From: Mallotus nudiflorus
Lineage: Eukaryota; Streptophyta; Magnoliopsida; Malpighiales; Euphorbiaceae
Reading direction: 5' to 3'
DNA: 64,000 nucleotides
NCBI GenBank assembly: GCA_947683625.1
Contig: CANTUR010000283.1
Span: 14,269,001-14,333,000, forward strand
Shown here: one piece after another, positions 11,671 through 24,184 of the stretch
How the letters are laid out: every line of letters begins with the position of its first letter
Numbering within the stretch: position 1 is the first letter of the stretch
Notes under the pieces: model-generated
Database searches by the model: none
Told to the model about the DNA's origin: nothing
The model's input: only the letters and a program-made list of their open reading frames with translations
Position numbers and translations under genes: made by a program

Positions 11671-11869
11671 GACTAAATTGGAAGATTATCAGTTACCTAA
11701 GAAGTGAGGACACATAACACGAATACGATACAATACGAACACGGTGATATAACGATTTTTAAAATTTAAGGACACGACATGGGTGGGACACTGCAAAATT
11801 ACGAAAAAAACTTTAATCATTAATATATAAAAATTGGATAATTTCATCATTTACTAAAGAAAAGAAAGT
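11671..11869. other. Spacer, no gene seen
   Basis: Flank of the gypsy insertion with ACACGA-rich short motifs (11715-11790). No coding signal. Confidence 0.5.
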
Positions 11870-12350
11870 TAATTAATTTAAATATAATTTTAATTTGATA
11901 GAATGTCTACTTCGTATTTTAATTAGGTTAGCTTCTATTTTGCCTCTAATAAAAATCAAATTAACTAAAATATAATTATAATTTAATTGAAAGTATGCTT
12001 TTTATTTTAATTAGGTTAACTTCTATTTTATTTCTAATAAAAATAAAATAAATTAAAATATAATTCTAATTTAATTGAAATATATTTCCTATTCTAATTA
12101 GGTTAATTTCTACTTTATCTCTAATTAAAAATAAAATTTATTAACATATAATTCTGGTTTAATTGAAAGTATACTTCTTATTTTAATTATTTTAATTTCT
12201 ATTTTATCTTTAACAAAATTAAGTTAATTAAAATTTTAATGTTAATTGTGTTAAAAATATATATTTTTCTATTTTAATTAGGTCTACTTATATTTTATCT
12301 AATATAAATCAAATTAGATAACATAATTTTATAAGTCTTATTATATTAAA
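11870..12350. repeat. AT-rich minisatellite, about 89-bp unit, about 5 copies
   Basis: The anchor TATTTTAATTAGGTTA recurs at 11915, 12003, 12090 (one mismatch), 12179 (diverged) and 12270. The spacings are 88, 87, 89 and 91 bases. Between anchors the pattern TTCTATTTTATCTCTAAT, then AATATAATTCTAATTTAATTG is conserved. Divergence between units is visible, so the array is old. Confidence 0.85.
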
Positions 12351-12387
12351 TTTAATAAGTAAATAATTAAAATTAAAATTGATAAAT

Positions 12388-13065
12388 TTTATGAAAATAG
12401 GAAAAAGTATATAATTTTTTTTAAAAATAGATATTTTTATAAGTTAAAAATTAATGAATAAAAAATAGAACATGTAGTTTGTTTGAAAGTATATTTGTAA
12501 GAAAAGGAGTATAATTATCGTTTTTAGATGTTTTTATAAAATTTAAGAAAAAAGAATTAAAATTAAATTAATTAATATTTATCATTTAATTATTAGTTGA
12601 ACTTAAGAAAATAAATTAAATTAATTTTTACATATATAAAAGTATTAATATTAAAAATAGTAAAGAAATAAAGTGTCATAGCTCAAATAAAAAATCTACT
12701 AAAATTGTAATAAATTATAAGTTTAATGGGGTTGTAATATTTAAATTTTATATAAAGAAAGTATAAGATATTTATTTTTAGAATTTTTTATTAACAAATA
12801 ACTAATAATTTTTATTAATGATTAATTATGGCCGAAATATTTTTTTATACTAAATCAGTTCTAGAGTTGAGAAAAATTAATAATAAAAAATATTGAAGTA
12901 ATATCATATAATTATTTAAATAAAACATTTATAAAAATTGTAATAAAATATTGTTATATTAAGTTAATATTAAAGTGTTATATAAATAAATAACACTATT
13001 ATTATTTTTAAAACTTTTATTTAATAATAATATGTTTAATTGTTTATTTATTATATATCACGAGT
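12388..13065 (+). repeat. Left arm of a large inverted repeat (foldback-like)
   Basis: The reverse complement of this stretch recurs at about 16500-17118. Clear anchors are 12484-12519 against 16987-17021, and 12674-12742 against 16766-16834. Arms are about 0.62-0.68 kb, AT-rich, collinear and only moderately diverged. They have no coding capacity. They may be the arms of a foldback element or of a non-autonomous DNA transposon with long terminal inverted repeats; I could not identify a target duplication. Confidence 0.85.
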
Positions 13066-13099
13066 CAAATAAATTTTTTATTCACGTGTAAAAAAACAT

Positions 13100-13101
<2 letters not shown>

Positions 13102-13174
<73 letters not shown>
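13102..13174. repeat. (AT)n microsatellite
   Basis: About 36 uninterrupted AT units in the loop between the inverted arms, directly abutting the inserted solo LTR. Confidence 0.97.
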
Positions 13175-13178
<4 letters not shown>

Positions 13179-16067
13179 ACCTAAAACAGAGGGCCATGAC
13201 CGGCGCTAGGGAACGAAAATTCTTTCGAATCCAGAACCCGTAGCAAACCTTAAAAATAAAAGCATGCAATAAAATAAAATAAAATAAATATTATTCAGCA
13301 AAAATTAAATCTCAAAAAATAAAATAACTTCTCAACATCCTTTAATATCATAAATCACATCTCATATCATAAATAAAAATCATTTTAATACAAATTTTCA
13401 GAGTAACACTCTGAATTAAAATCTTCGTACATACATAAATACAAATACAACTCACGACAGATTTAAATACAACAACTACTGCAGTATCTATAGTATAAAA
13501 TAAAACTCAGGTAAGTGATTTACATAATAAAGCCAGAGCGAAAGAAATTCGACGGACAGGTCTACTATTGAGGTCTGAAGATGAAGACTCTCTTGAAAAA
13601 TATCAATAGAAGGGAGTCAGACCTCACTGAGTGAATTATTATAATATATATACATGCATAGCTATATGTCAAATGCAGACACTCAATAATATATATAATA
13701 AATACATATACAGACAAATACACTAGATGCAACAAAAATCATTTTAATACTGAAAATCATCAGTTACGAAGGATGAAATAGAACCCTATATTTTTGCAAC
13801 CTCAAGTATCAATAGAACTCACTTAAGCCATACAGACCCACTTAGTTCCAAATAATTCACTTAGTCCAACTGGACAGTAGATTGGCCCCGAGACACTAAG
13901 TTAACCAAGCTCCAGCAATCTGACTGTCAGTGTGTTGGTCAACCGAGCTCTTGCAATCACACTCTCAATCACATCAATCTCAATCAAATCAATCAAGTCA
14001 TAATTTCCACAAATAAGTTAATAATTCACCTTATCATCTATCGCACCGGTACGTACTCGGTTCTAGTGCTGCCCACCAGGAAACACGTTTTATCGATATC
14101 CTTCATTTATATTAAAACATACATTCAGAAAAATAAATGATGCATAATGATATTTAAAATAAACTAATATACCATATATATAACTAAAATAAACTAAGTA
14201 TATTTCAGATATGTATACGTATAATCAACTCAAATAAATCATGGAATCTATTAAATTAACCCAATAATATATTTGAAAACAAGGTAGATTTAATTGAAAA
14301 GGAAAACATGCATTTATTTCATAATATACCGAAATATATCTAAAATATACTTACATATTCAAATAGGTAATTATGCAAAGTTTATATTTAAAATATAGAA
14401 GCCTAAAACATGCAACCTAAGCAATGCATATATATTATAATAACTCGCAGTTGTGCACTCCTCGAGACGGGTCCGACAGGCTTGGTCTACTAGGCCTCGG
14501 TCTTGGCACAACTAATAATAAATAATAACACAAAAATCAGTATAATTCTAACTTAACTTCTAGAGACTCGATCTAGAATTCTAGATATAGACAAAGAATA
14601 CGAATTTGACCGAATGTCATGTTTTACGAGAATTCTACTGAAAATTCGGCAGAACCTCTTTTGTAAAACGGACATCTCTCTACTTAAAAAGTAGAGTTAG
14701 TCCTACAAGAAAAATACACTTCGAATAGAATTCACAAAATATTCACACAACCCTCGGTCGGGATCCTAAACTGCAAATTCCACCGATCGAAGTCCACAAT
14801 TCACAAAAAAATACAAAAAATATATTAAAATTCCATAAATACCAAAAATACCCTTTTAATACAAAATTATAGCAAATTTAAATATTTAAACCTTAAAAAT
14901 ACTTATTTCACCAATATTTACTTAAAAACCTTAATATTAATATAATATTATTAAAATCAATATATCTTGATAAATTCACAAATATTAATGAAAATTCGTT
15001 TTATAAATCCAAATTACTCGATTAGTCCAAAAACATACTAAAAATTACTAAAAACCCATTTATTTACAAAAATAGTATTTTATATATAATTTGAAAATAA
15101 TTTTTGAAAAATAGTTTTAATTAGTTAAAAATAGTAAATGATTTATAAAAAATCATTTTTATACCTAAAATAATTATTAAAACCAATTAAATTAATATTT
15201 AACTAAAGTTACTACCAAATTACCAAAATACCTCTAGTATACAAAAATTCACATAATATACTAAAAATACTAAAAAATTCAGTAAAAATTATATAAATAC
15301 TCCAAAATTATTTTCTCAACATATAATTCAATAAAATCAACAATTATAATCAATTAACTAATTAATTTTAACAAAATACATATAAAACCTATATTTCCAA
15401 AAATAACATAAACTAAATATAATTATAAAAATTACACAAAAATCATAAAAATTATAAATTAAATTCTAAAGTTAATTTCAACCACCAAAAATACTAAAAA
15501 TCACAATTTCATAATTTATTTAATTAATTTACGAAAATTAGAAAATAATAATAAAATAATAAAAAATTCACAAAAATCAAAATAAATTCCAAAAATTACA
15601 TAAAAAATTCCAAAGGTAGATTAAGCTAAGGGGAACATTATTTGTGAAGGAATTAAGTTTGAATCTCAAAGAATGAACTTCAAAAAAATGAAGAACCAAA
15701 AATGGCCAAAATTGAAAACTAGCTTAAAACCTTACCAAATCGAGTTTTTGTGCAAAATGAAGCTTGGAATCGTTCTCTATGGAGTCTAAGGAGTCTAACG
15801 ACACCAGAATGACCGATTTTGGTTGCCAGAAAGATGATGAACAGAGAAGAGGGAGACTTTCGGCCAAATCGGGTTCCTTGAGCTGCTGCTGGCGCTGGAG
15901 AAGACAACAAGGGCGGCGGAGCTGCTAGCTAGAGCGGCAGTCGATGGTGGATGAGCTGGAGGTGCTCTGAACGGAGAGGAACGGATGGTGATGGTGAGGG
16001 TGGTTCGGTTTTGGGGAAAGAAGAAGGTAGGGAAGGTTTTTATTTTTTATTTTTGTTTTAATATTTG

Positions 16068-16107
<40 letters not shown>

Positions 16108-16496
16108 TAACTTTATATTATAATAATATAAACTTTATAATATACACAATAAACACACACCACACATTCTTTTACCCACATGCATAATTATATATATACA
16201 CATAATAAAAGTATAATTTAGTCATTAACCCTAATAATATTCATGCATGCAAAATAATGTATTTCATTAAAATAATAATATTAAAATATAAATGCTCTAA
16301 ATTAAGGATTTATTAAAACACTATTTTCCAAAATAAAAAAATTTAAAGACATGTTTACGTAAAATATATTAATGAAGCATAAAATAATAACGATAATAAT
16401 TCACAAATAGTAAAATAATCAAATATAAATTTCAAAATTATTAATACTGCATATCTTATTTAATATTTAAATAATTTAAAAACTCGGGTTGTAACA
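13172..16496 (-). mobile_element. 3.3-kb solo LTR, family 1 (chromovirus-type)
   Basis: Ends correspond to those of the better-preserved copy at 47241-50502: TATCACGACC (TG now TA) and GGTTGTAACA. The two copies share CCATGACCGGCGCTAGGGAAC near the left end, the blocks around 13880-13960 with CCCGAGACACTAAGT, and CGGTACGTACTCGGTTCTAG near 14047. ATATA flanks both ends, but this is weak evidence because the left side is an AT microsatellite. On the minus strand it starts TGTTACAAC, like LTRs of Tekay/Del-type chromoviruses. No internal gag-pol is present, so it is a solo LTR left by LTR-LTR recombination. The frame at 15719-15910 lies in its GC-richer part and is not a gene. Confidence 0.85.
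16072..16103. repeat. (AT)n microsatellite inside solo LTR
   Basis: About 16 AT units. Confidence 0.95.
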
Positions 16497-16499
16497 ATA

Positions 16500-17118
16500 T
16501 ATATTCAATAAAAGTTTTAAAAATAATAACAATGTTATTTATTTATATAACAATTTGATATTAACTTAATATAGTTATAATTCATTACAATTTTTATAAA
16601 TCTTTTATTTAAATAATTATATGATATTACTTCAATATTTTTTAATTAATTTTTCTCAACTTTAGAAATGATTTCAGATAAACAAAATTATGGTCATAAT
16701 TAATCACAAGTAAATAAAAAATTTAAAAATAATAAAAGTTATATTTTCTTTATATTATAATTTCAATATTACAACCCCATCAAATTTATAATTTATTACA
16801 ATTTTACTAAATTTTTTATTTGAGTTATGACACTTTATTTCTTCAATATTTTTAATATTAATATTTTTCTTTACACAAAAATTAAGTTAGTATAATTTTT
16901 TAAGTTCAACTAATAATTAAATGATAAATATTAATTAATTTAATTTTAACTCTTTTTTGTTAAATTTTATGAAAAAATAAAAAAATGATAATTATACTAC
17001 TTTTCTTACAAATATACTTTCAAATAAATTATATGGTCTATTTTTTATTTATTAATTTTAAATTTATAAAAATATGTACTTTAAAAAAAATTATATATTT
17101 TTCCTATTTTGTGAAAGC
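16500..17118 (-). repeat. Right arm of the large inverted repeat
   Basis: Reverse complement of 12388-13065, with scattered substitutions and small indels. It ends within about 20 bases of the first recognisable copia codons at 17136, so the copia remnant was either truncated by this structure or inserted beside it. Confidence 0.85.
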
Positions 17119-17135
17119 CATTATGATAATTTGGA

Positions 17136-18538
17136 CTTTGAAACTAAATTCATAATGATAGACAATTGAGGGTCGTTATGTACAAACTAAGGCTTTTATT
17201 CAAAGGCTATACAGAGGAACATGGTGTGGACTACTTGGAAACCTTTAGTCTAGTAATCAAATATACAATTATCAGGACCATTATCTTTGGCAACTACGTC
17301 TAGTTGGTGTATTCAGCAGTTGGATATTTCTAATGCCTTTCTTCATAAGACACTGACAGATGAAATCTATATGGAATAGCCTCATGGATTTATTAATTCT
17401 AACTTTCTTGATCATGTTTGTCGCTTACACAGATCCTTGTACTAGTTAAAGTGAGCTCCAAATGCATGGTTCCATCGTTTCTCTGAATTTCTCCTTCAAT
17501 TGGGTTTTCAATTCTCCAAGGCTGACACCTCCTTGATTATATGGCATAATGGTACGTCTAAACTTCTTATACTTATCTATGTTGATGATATACTAGTTAC
17601 TGGCACTTTTTATTATCTTATTGATTAGTTCATGTCTCAAATTTAGTCCGCTTTTCTTATTCATGATTTAAGCAAACTCAATTTTTTTTGGGTATGGAGG
17701 TGTTATATTTATTTGACGACCTACTTTTGTCTCAGGCCAAATATATTTCAGAACTTCTTACTAAATTTCAGATGATAGAATGCAAACCTTGTTTTACACC
17801 CAATGTTGTCTCTCCTCTGTTAACTAAAACCTCAGGTGATATGTTTGAACATGGAGAACTTTATCATTAATTAATTAGTGGTTTACAGTATGTCACTATC
17901 ACCTGCCCATACATTATTTTTTAGTGTTAATAAGCTTTGCCAGTACATGCATTCTCTTACAACCATTCACTAGTAAGCCTTAAAACTTATCCTTTGCTAC
18001 TTACAACACACTAATCATCATGATCTCTTCTTCTTAAACAATTCTTCCTTTAACATTCAATATTTTTTGGATAGCTTAAGGTGGTTGTCTTGACGATCGT
18101 TGATCCATTAATAGGTATGCAATTTATTTAGGCAAAAATTTGATCTCTTAGGTTGCCAAAAAGCAACCCACTATAGCTCGATAATCAACAAAGAGCAAAC
18201 ATAAATCCATGGCTAATGCTACAGCTGATATTATGTGGTTATATTCTTTGCTTAGTGAGTTGGGTTTTCTATCTTCTACTTTTATAACACTTTGGTGTGA
18301 TAATGTCGGTGCCATTTACCTCAGTGATAATCCTATCTTTCATGCTCGTACTAAGCACATAGAATTGGATTATCACTTTGTTAGAGAATAAATTCAGCAA
18401 GGCAAGGTTAGAGTCAAATTCATGTCTAATGAAGATTAAATAACCAACATCTTAACTAAGCCTCTTGGATGGGCTTCTTTTGAGAAACATCACAACAAAC
18501 ATTGGCCTTTTAACCATTCGCCATCAGTTTAAAGGGGG
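17136..18538 (+). pseudogene. Ty1/copia reverse transcriptase-RNase H remnant, 5'-truncated
   Basis: Plus-strand fragments in shifting frames show the copia RT in order: EEHGVDYLETFSLVIK (17211-17260), QLDISNAFLHKTLTDEIYME, a W-less LKSAPNAWFHRF-like block, the catalytic LIYVDDILVTG near 17575, and then RNase H blocks [30 protein letters not shown] and [16 protein letters not shown] (18209-18391), with ILTKPL near 18455. Gag, protease, integrase and the N-terminal RT are missing. Stops and frameshifts are frequent, although the YVDD core is intact. The remnant leads directly into a PPT and 3' LTR. Confidence 0.92.
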
Positions 18539-18692
18539 TGTTAAGGGATCTATTTGTTTTGTAATTCAAATCACATATTATCTTCATGTAACCAATTGTA
18601 TTTCAAATATTTATGTCTTTGTATATATACTTTTATATATCACTTGAATTCAATATAATGAAAAGCTATTTTCTCTACAATTATTTTTAACA
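18539..18692 (+). repeat. 3' LTR (154 bp) of the copia remnant
   Basis: Preceded by the purine tract AAAGGGGG, begins TGTTAAGGG and ends TTTTTAACA, giving TGTTA...TAACA termini as in short copia LTRs. It includes TATATATAC-like and AATATAATGAAAAG signals. The matching 5' LTR is not in the window. Confidence 0.82.
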
Positions 18693-21600
18693 ACACATAG
18701 CTCTCAAACATATTGTATTGAAAGGTTTGGTTGATGCATATGATGCATAACTCTCAAGCATATTGTATTAAAAGACTTGGTTGATGTATAGCTCTTTGAC
18801 GTATTTTGATTTATGATTAACCATTTATTAAGATTGATGGCTTGGTTGATGCTTAACTCTCACGAACTACCAATAAATTTTGGAATAAAAGACTAATTGT
18901 AGCTAGTAGTTTTGTGAATACTTAGCTATCGGGAACTGACAATCATTTGACTAAGAGAGCCAAATGACTATTAGAGTTGTTGTTTAGGGTTCTACTATAA
19001 TTTTTCAATTAAAAGTGATTTAGCAAATAAAATATAAATCAAAGAAAATTAAACTAAATTGAAATCAAATAATTAAAACATAGAGCCTAGGTTTAGTTCA
19101 CTATTCTAATCCGATCATAAATATTTAATATTTGAAAACATTGATTTTAGTTAAGGGTAATTGTTCTAAAGTGCCTAAAAACTCTCTTGAGTTCAATTAA
19201 ACATGTTAAAATTAAAGTTTAACCTATTCTCATGATAAGAAGTTAATCAAAACTCATTAAGTTCTTTAACAATTAGTTTACCCTCAAAGAGCTCACCTAC
19301 TCTCATTTTTAAATGGTCTAAGTCCTATGAGTCTTAAGCTGATAAATTCCCCTAACTCTCATTAGTTAATCTACCCATAAACATGCAAATAAGCTAGACA
19401 AGAATGAAAGCATACATTAAGTGCAACTCATAGAATTAACTAAAAATCAAATTAATAAAACTTTATGTTCAATCAAATCATAGAATATCTACTCTTAACC
19501 TAAACCTTAAAAGGAGTTTAGCCACACATAATTATGGCGACAATCATAAACATAATTTAAAAGAATAAAAGATGAAGAAAAAGAAAATATGAATAAGTCT
19601 CTTGAATCTCGTGACTCCTCTTTAATCTTTAGCTTCAAGGATTGCTCTCCAAATGAATTGAATAACTCCCCTATATCCCTTTATATAAGCAAAGCCTAAT
19701 AGAAGACCTTGTCGCACTATAATTCTTTTCCCTTTTTGTTAAGAAAAATTTCCTTTTCTCTGACGTGGCATCGACATGGCTGTGTTGAGGTGGTGTTGCA
19801 TTTAAGCTATTTGACATAAATTTGACATGGTTTCAACACAACTTCAGCATGATAATGCTTAATTTTAAACTAGGATTCTAGAATGTCACACTCTATGCTC
19901 AAGCCCTGTCATCCAATCCTTTGACTTTTTGGATTCCTTTTATGAAATCTTCTACAAAAAAAGGGAAAACTAATTAGGCACTTTAATAAAACTCCTTATT
20001 TGACTAGAATTAAACCAAAAATAATAATAAAAATACTACAATTAAAATATTTCCTAATTAATATAAATTCTACCTAAACTAAACTAATTAACTATTCAAA
20101 ATTCATTAGAATTCAACTCAGAATTATGTAAATATTACACACATCACATTATAACTTTTTCAAATGCTTGAACCAATGATATCAACCTTGCAGCATTTTC
20201 CAAGATTCTAGTTAAAAATAAAATCATATATCTTCCATTTACCATTAAGATTTCATCTTTTAATCAATTGAAAATAGTAGTTAATTACGTGTACAGTGAA
20301 ATCTAGAGTTCTCATTAAGTTAAAAAAAATTCATTAGCTAATTTTATTACAATGAATAAAGTTATTTGAGAGAGAGAGAGAGAGGATTTAAATGAAGCAA
20401 AACTTGTTAGGAGAAGCAAACAAAACTCATCATTAGTAGCAATATAAAATTTTAGAATGTTTTTAATCATTTAACCAAGTCTCTATTTAATTTTTTTAAT
20501 CATTTGACCATGTCTCCATGTATTGATTTGACTTTTTCTTTCACTCTGGAGCTATGGTTTATTTATTACATTTGCAATTGTGCATATGGAGCTTTATAAC
20601 CAATTGAATTGTTTATGAAAAATTGATTACTAAGCCTTTCTTTTTCCTGAATGGGTTCCATTTAAATTAGTATAATAAAAGAATAGGATTAGCTAGAGTA
20701 CAATATAATTAAAAACCTTAATGCATGATGTGTTTATCCAACTGCTCTGTGTGGGTTGGAGATTTCTGGGCAGCTGGCCCAAAATATTATGAGCATAAAT
20801 ATTCTTGCATATGAGTGCATTAGGCCTAATAGAAAAGGCTGGTGAATCAGTACATTGAAATTGGCTCTAAAAAACTTGTGACCCATTTTGTGTTCACTAG
20901 GTTAAAGTAATCAAACCCATTTGGTCCTTATTGAAACTTCTAAAATCAATAAATACTATTAAAACTTCAATCATAGCATCAAACGTACATAGCTCATTTG
21001 CAAAGTTGGTGATGACTTCAATATCTCTCTGGCCAAATTGCTACTAGCTATCATTTCAACCACCCATCTAGCCAATTGCATATGCTTTTTCTTTTTTGCA
21101 ACTTACATAGACCATTGTACTAGACCATGTATATGAGAGGCATGATTGTTAATGCAATAAAAAAAAATCTCAAACCACCAAGACTTCTCACCAATTTAGC
21201 TATTAAGACCTCTTTTTGTATCTTTAGAATGCCTTAAAGCTTCATAGAGATAGACAATTAAGTTTAGGAATAATTTGGTTAGTTTTTTTCATTTTATTAT
21301 TTTTTATGTTTAGGAAGAATATATAATCTAATTCTGTATATGAGTAAATATAATGTTATAGGTTATGCATATATCAATGTGGTCCTTTTTCAAGCTTTTG
21401 GTTTAGGGTTTGTACCTTATGATTAGTACCCTCTTGATTAAAATTAATTAGAATTCAAATAAATTGAGTCCTATATTAGTAGATATTTCAATAGTGCAAT
21501 TTATGATTGAGATTTCCATGTTTGTTCAATCCATATTTTTCTTTATGTTTTTGTTAATGTATAATTACTCTAGTCCTCAGCCTACGACTTTTTTTCATGA

Positions 21601-21819
21601 TTAATAATTCTTGATGCTGATCATAATGAATTTAGTTTCAACTTATAATCAAATTCAAATAATTAATCCTTGTTTTTGTCAAATTTCTCTTGTTGTGAAC
21701 CTCTTACATATCTGCTGGAAAAATAACCCATCCTGAACATTGATTATTACTGATTATAGTAACATGGAGTCAAAACATTATGTGTAGATGTTATCAAATG
21801 AAAAATGAAAAATTTTTTT
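18693..21819. other. AT-rich region without recognisable genes; possible old repeat at 18700-20150
   Basis: No coding domain seen in either strand. At 18700-18900 a motif like CTCTCAAACATATTGTATTG...GGTTGATGCAT recurs two to three times in degenerate form. Read on the minus strand, 20150 to 18990 resembles an LTR leader: a TTATATAAAG TATA-like box near 19680, followed by a transcript-like stretch. I could not find paired ends or a target duplication. The rest (20150-21819) is plain AT-rich spacer. Confidence 0.4.
20368..20385. repeat. (GA)9 microsatellite
   Basis: Nine GA dinucleotides in AT-rich spacer. Confidence 0.95.
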
Positions 21820-22156
21820 TTAAAAATATTAGATGTAAATAAGGAATAAAGATTCTTTTTATACAATAATCTTAAGGATTCGATGTCACATCTCTCTAAC
21901 ATATACATAACTAAACACAAAAACCACAACAAGAATAGTAATATAGAAAAATAAAATTACCCAATTGGAATGAGAAGCATGGAAGACAACAAAAGCTGAA
22001 AAATGTAGACAATTTGATTCACATAAACTCTTAAATTAGCTCCTTGGACACAGTGTCTATAAAGGAAGACTTTAGCACCACATACCCAAGCAATGACTCC
22101 TCTGATAAATGTGAGTAGGTAAAAGAAGCTTAACATACCCTATAATTCCTTGTCAT
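21820..22156 (-). pseudogene. Polyol transporter-like pseudogene, last exon end (copy A)
   Basis: On the minus strand, after the MITE, the frame continues with SFFYLLTFIRGVIAW, then VFLYRHCVQGANLRVYVNQI. This corresponds to the region of sugar porters around the WVYSSEVFPLR...QGASLGVAVN motifs (transmembrane helices 10-11). After a frame change, CDIESLRLLYK resembles the cytosolic tail after PETKGKSLEEIE. A stop (ELxG) lies near its start. Only copy A of the triplicated locus carries this 3' end, so this marks the original 3' end of the gene. Confidence 0.7.
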
Positions 22157-22800
22157 TAGAGGTGTCAAAATGGGTTAGTGGGTTATGTTCGTGTCGGGTT
22201 GACCCACTTTGGTAACATGATTAGAGTCAACACGAACATAACCAATTTGTTAATTAGAGTCAACTTGAACGCAACCAATTTGTTAATCATGTCAAAAATT
22301 TCAACTTTAACACAACATGAATATTAAACGGGTTACATGAACACGAAACATTTAACTCATTTATTTAAATGGGTTATGCAGTTTATAAAATTTAACACTA
22401 TCCATTTAATTTGTATAACATTTATAATATATAAAAATACTATTTTTCACAAAAAAATAAGATAATATTTATAATATAACAATTTGCATAAGGCAATTAT
22501 AAAATATTATTTTAATAAAAACATTATAGTAATGACTAATTTACTATTTAAAATTAAAATAAATTATATATATTTTAATCGGTCATGTCATGTCGTGTTG
22601 ACAAGACTCAACACGCAATGTATAATTAAACGGGTTGTAAACCGGTTTATGTGTCAACCTGTGACACAATATGATTAAACAATGTCATAAATGGGTTGAC
22701 CCATTTTTGATACGAACCCATTTAACCTTAACACTAATTTGCTAATTTTGTGTGTTAGGTGAATCGTGTTCACATTTCACTACACATTTTGACAGCCCTA
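22157..22800 (+). mobile_element. hAT-like MITE, 644 bp, complete (copy 1)
   Basis: Terminal inverted repeats TAGAGGTGTCAAAATGGGT and, reversed at the right end, TAGGGCTGTCAAAATGTGT. It has a perfect 8-bp target-site duplication CTTGTCAT (22149-22156 and 22801-22808). Eight-base duplications and TAGGGGTG-type ends are typical of hAT-derived MITEs in plants. It has no coding capacity and is rich in GGGTTGACC/CATGTCGTGT short motifs. It is inserted in the coding sequence of the transporter pseudogene and was then copied with it. Confidence 0.92.
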
Positions 22801-23439
22801 CTTGTCATCATGGAGCATCAAAATGAAAACTCTATATAATGTTGAAAAGATGGCCATAATACCATGCTAAAGAGTAATAATCTACGTTGTCCACAATTGT
22901 CAATTAATAATATCCAAAGTAATGAAACAATTATCTTGAAACCCAAAATAAAGATGACACAGTAATGTTGAATGTTGTAGTTTTTTTTAACAATATCGAA
23001 CACACCACAAAGCTTCAACAACATAATATTCATTGTTGATGCCTTTTGAATTGCATGGAGACCAATTAAAAATATAAACATATTTTTGATAGTGGGACCA
23101 AAGTGTTGCCACCGTAACACTTTAACTATGCAATGAAAGCAAAAACATCCCTAGTCTCCTCTAATGGAGTATGCAATGAAAGTCTCATAAGTTGAAGCCT
23201 CTTATTTTCCTTATTTATATTATTTGCATGTCTATAAAGAACTTGTATAGAATTAGCTAGTCTACCTTGTCTAATAAGCCAACAAGGTGACTCCGGCATT
23301 CCTAGAGTACAAACCATCATTATCAACGATAAAATTATGCTAACTCATAACACTCTTCCCCATATTAACTTGGAGAGTTTGGTAGTATTTAGCTCAACAA
23401 TGTATATAAAGGTATTAAAAACCTAATGTTGTGGAGTAC
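22801..23439 (-). pseudogene. Polyol transporter-like pseudogene, exon 3 (copy A)
   Basis: Minus strand. The acceptor TTTGTTCAG lies at the 23440 border. Visible blocks are GMPESPCWLIRQGRLANS (the PESPRWL motif after helix 6), LHTPLEETRDVF in the central loop, LIGLHAIQKAS (helix 7, matching GIHFFQHASG of plant polyol transporters) and LLIDNCGQRRLLLFSM (D..GRR motif of helices 8-9). It is broken by stops and a frameshift and is cut off by the MITE. The intact family are 12-helix H+-symporters of polyols and monosaccharides in the plasma membrane. Confidence 0.8.
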
Positions 23440-23551
23440 CTGAACAAAAAATGTGAATCATTATGATAAAAAAAATTGCATGTATGTACACTTATATAAG
23501 TAGTATTTTGCTAGAAGCAAAATGAATAAATTGTATAAAAATGTGAACAAT

Positions 23552-23885
23552 ACATTGTTAATGAATAGAGCACAAATGAGGAGGACATTTCAATTATATA
23601 TACTGGAGTAACAGTAAGACTAATGCCCATTACGACTCCAGTTGGAATGCGACTAAGTATACAAGTGAGACATGAGGTAGAAAAATATGTACTTATTCTT
23701 ACGATACATAGAAAGCTCAAAATTATAATAGTAAATTTACGGCCTTTTATATCTACCATTACACCAACCCTTAATGAACCCAATATGCAACACAAAGCAA
23801 TAAAGGAACTTGCTATAGAATATTGATTTAAAGTAACTATATGCAAATGATCAATAAGATAAAAGTGGTGAATGATCATCAATAA
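23552..23885 (-). pseudogene. Polyol transporter-like pseudogene, exon 2 (copy A)
   Basis: Minus-strand frame with IDHLHIVTLNQYSIASSF, GSLRVGVMVDIKGRKFT (the G(R/K)xGR loop between helices 2 and 3), LSRIPTGVVMGISLTVTPVYIIEMS (helices 4-5, like GR...GVGVGFALMVAPVY.AE) and SSFVLYSLT. The donor present in the sister copies is lost by a small deletion near 23552. The acceptor side is not clear. Confidence 0.8.
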
Positions 23886-24184
23886 TTCATTTGCATAAAA
23901 AGATAACAAAAAATATTAAAACATAGAAAGAAGATTGAAAAAAGTGGCACAACCATTATAAGAACAACTTCTTAACTAAGACATAATTAAAACAACAAAT
24001 TATAATCACACTTAGTTAATAGTGTTTCACTATTAATATTTCTTTAGTGCACTCTAAATTCTCTAGCAAATTATGTGTTCTGAATAAGAAAGATAAGATG
24101 CAAGTCTTTACTATTAAGTCTCATTTTTTTACATTAATTTGATAAAGAATAGAAAAAAAAAAGTAGTCAATAATGGAAAACAAC

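Larger units (their letters stand above)
22266..24184 (-). repeat. Tandem triplication unit A
   Basis: Unit A contains most of the MITE, exon 3, an intron, exon 2 and about 300 bases of intron 1. The same order recurs in unit B (24185-26122) and, after removing one LTR insertion, in unit C (26123-about 31210). Units are about 1.92, 1.94 and 1.9 kb. The A/B and B/C junctions fall at the same place: intron sequence after AAAGAATAGAAAAAAAAA is fused to an internal position of the MITE, about 110 bases from its left end. The duplication was therefore by recombination at one breakpoint, after the MITE had inserted. Confidence 0.9.
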
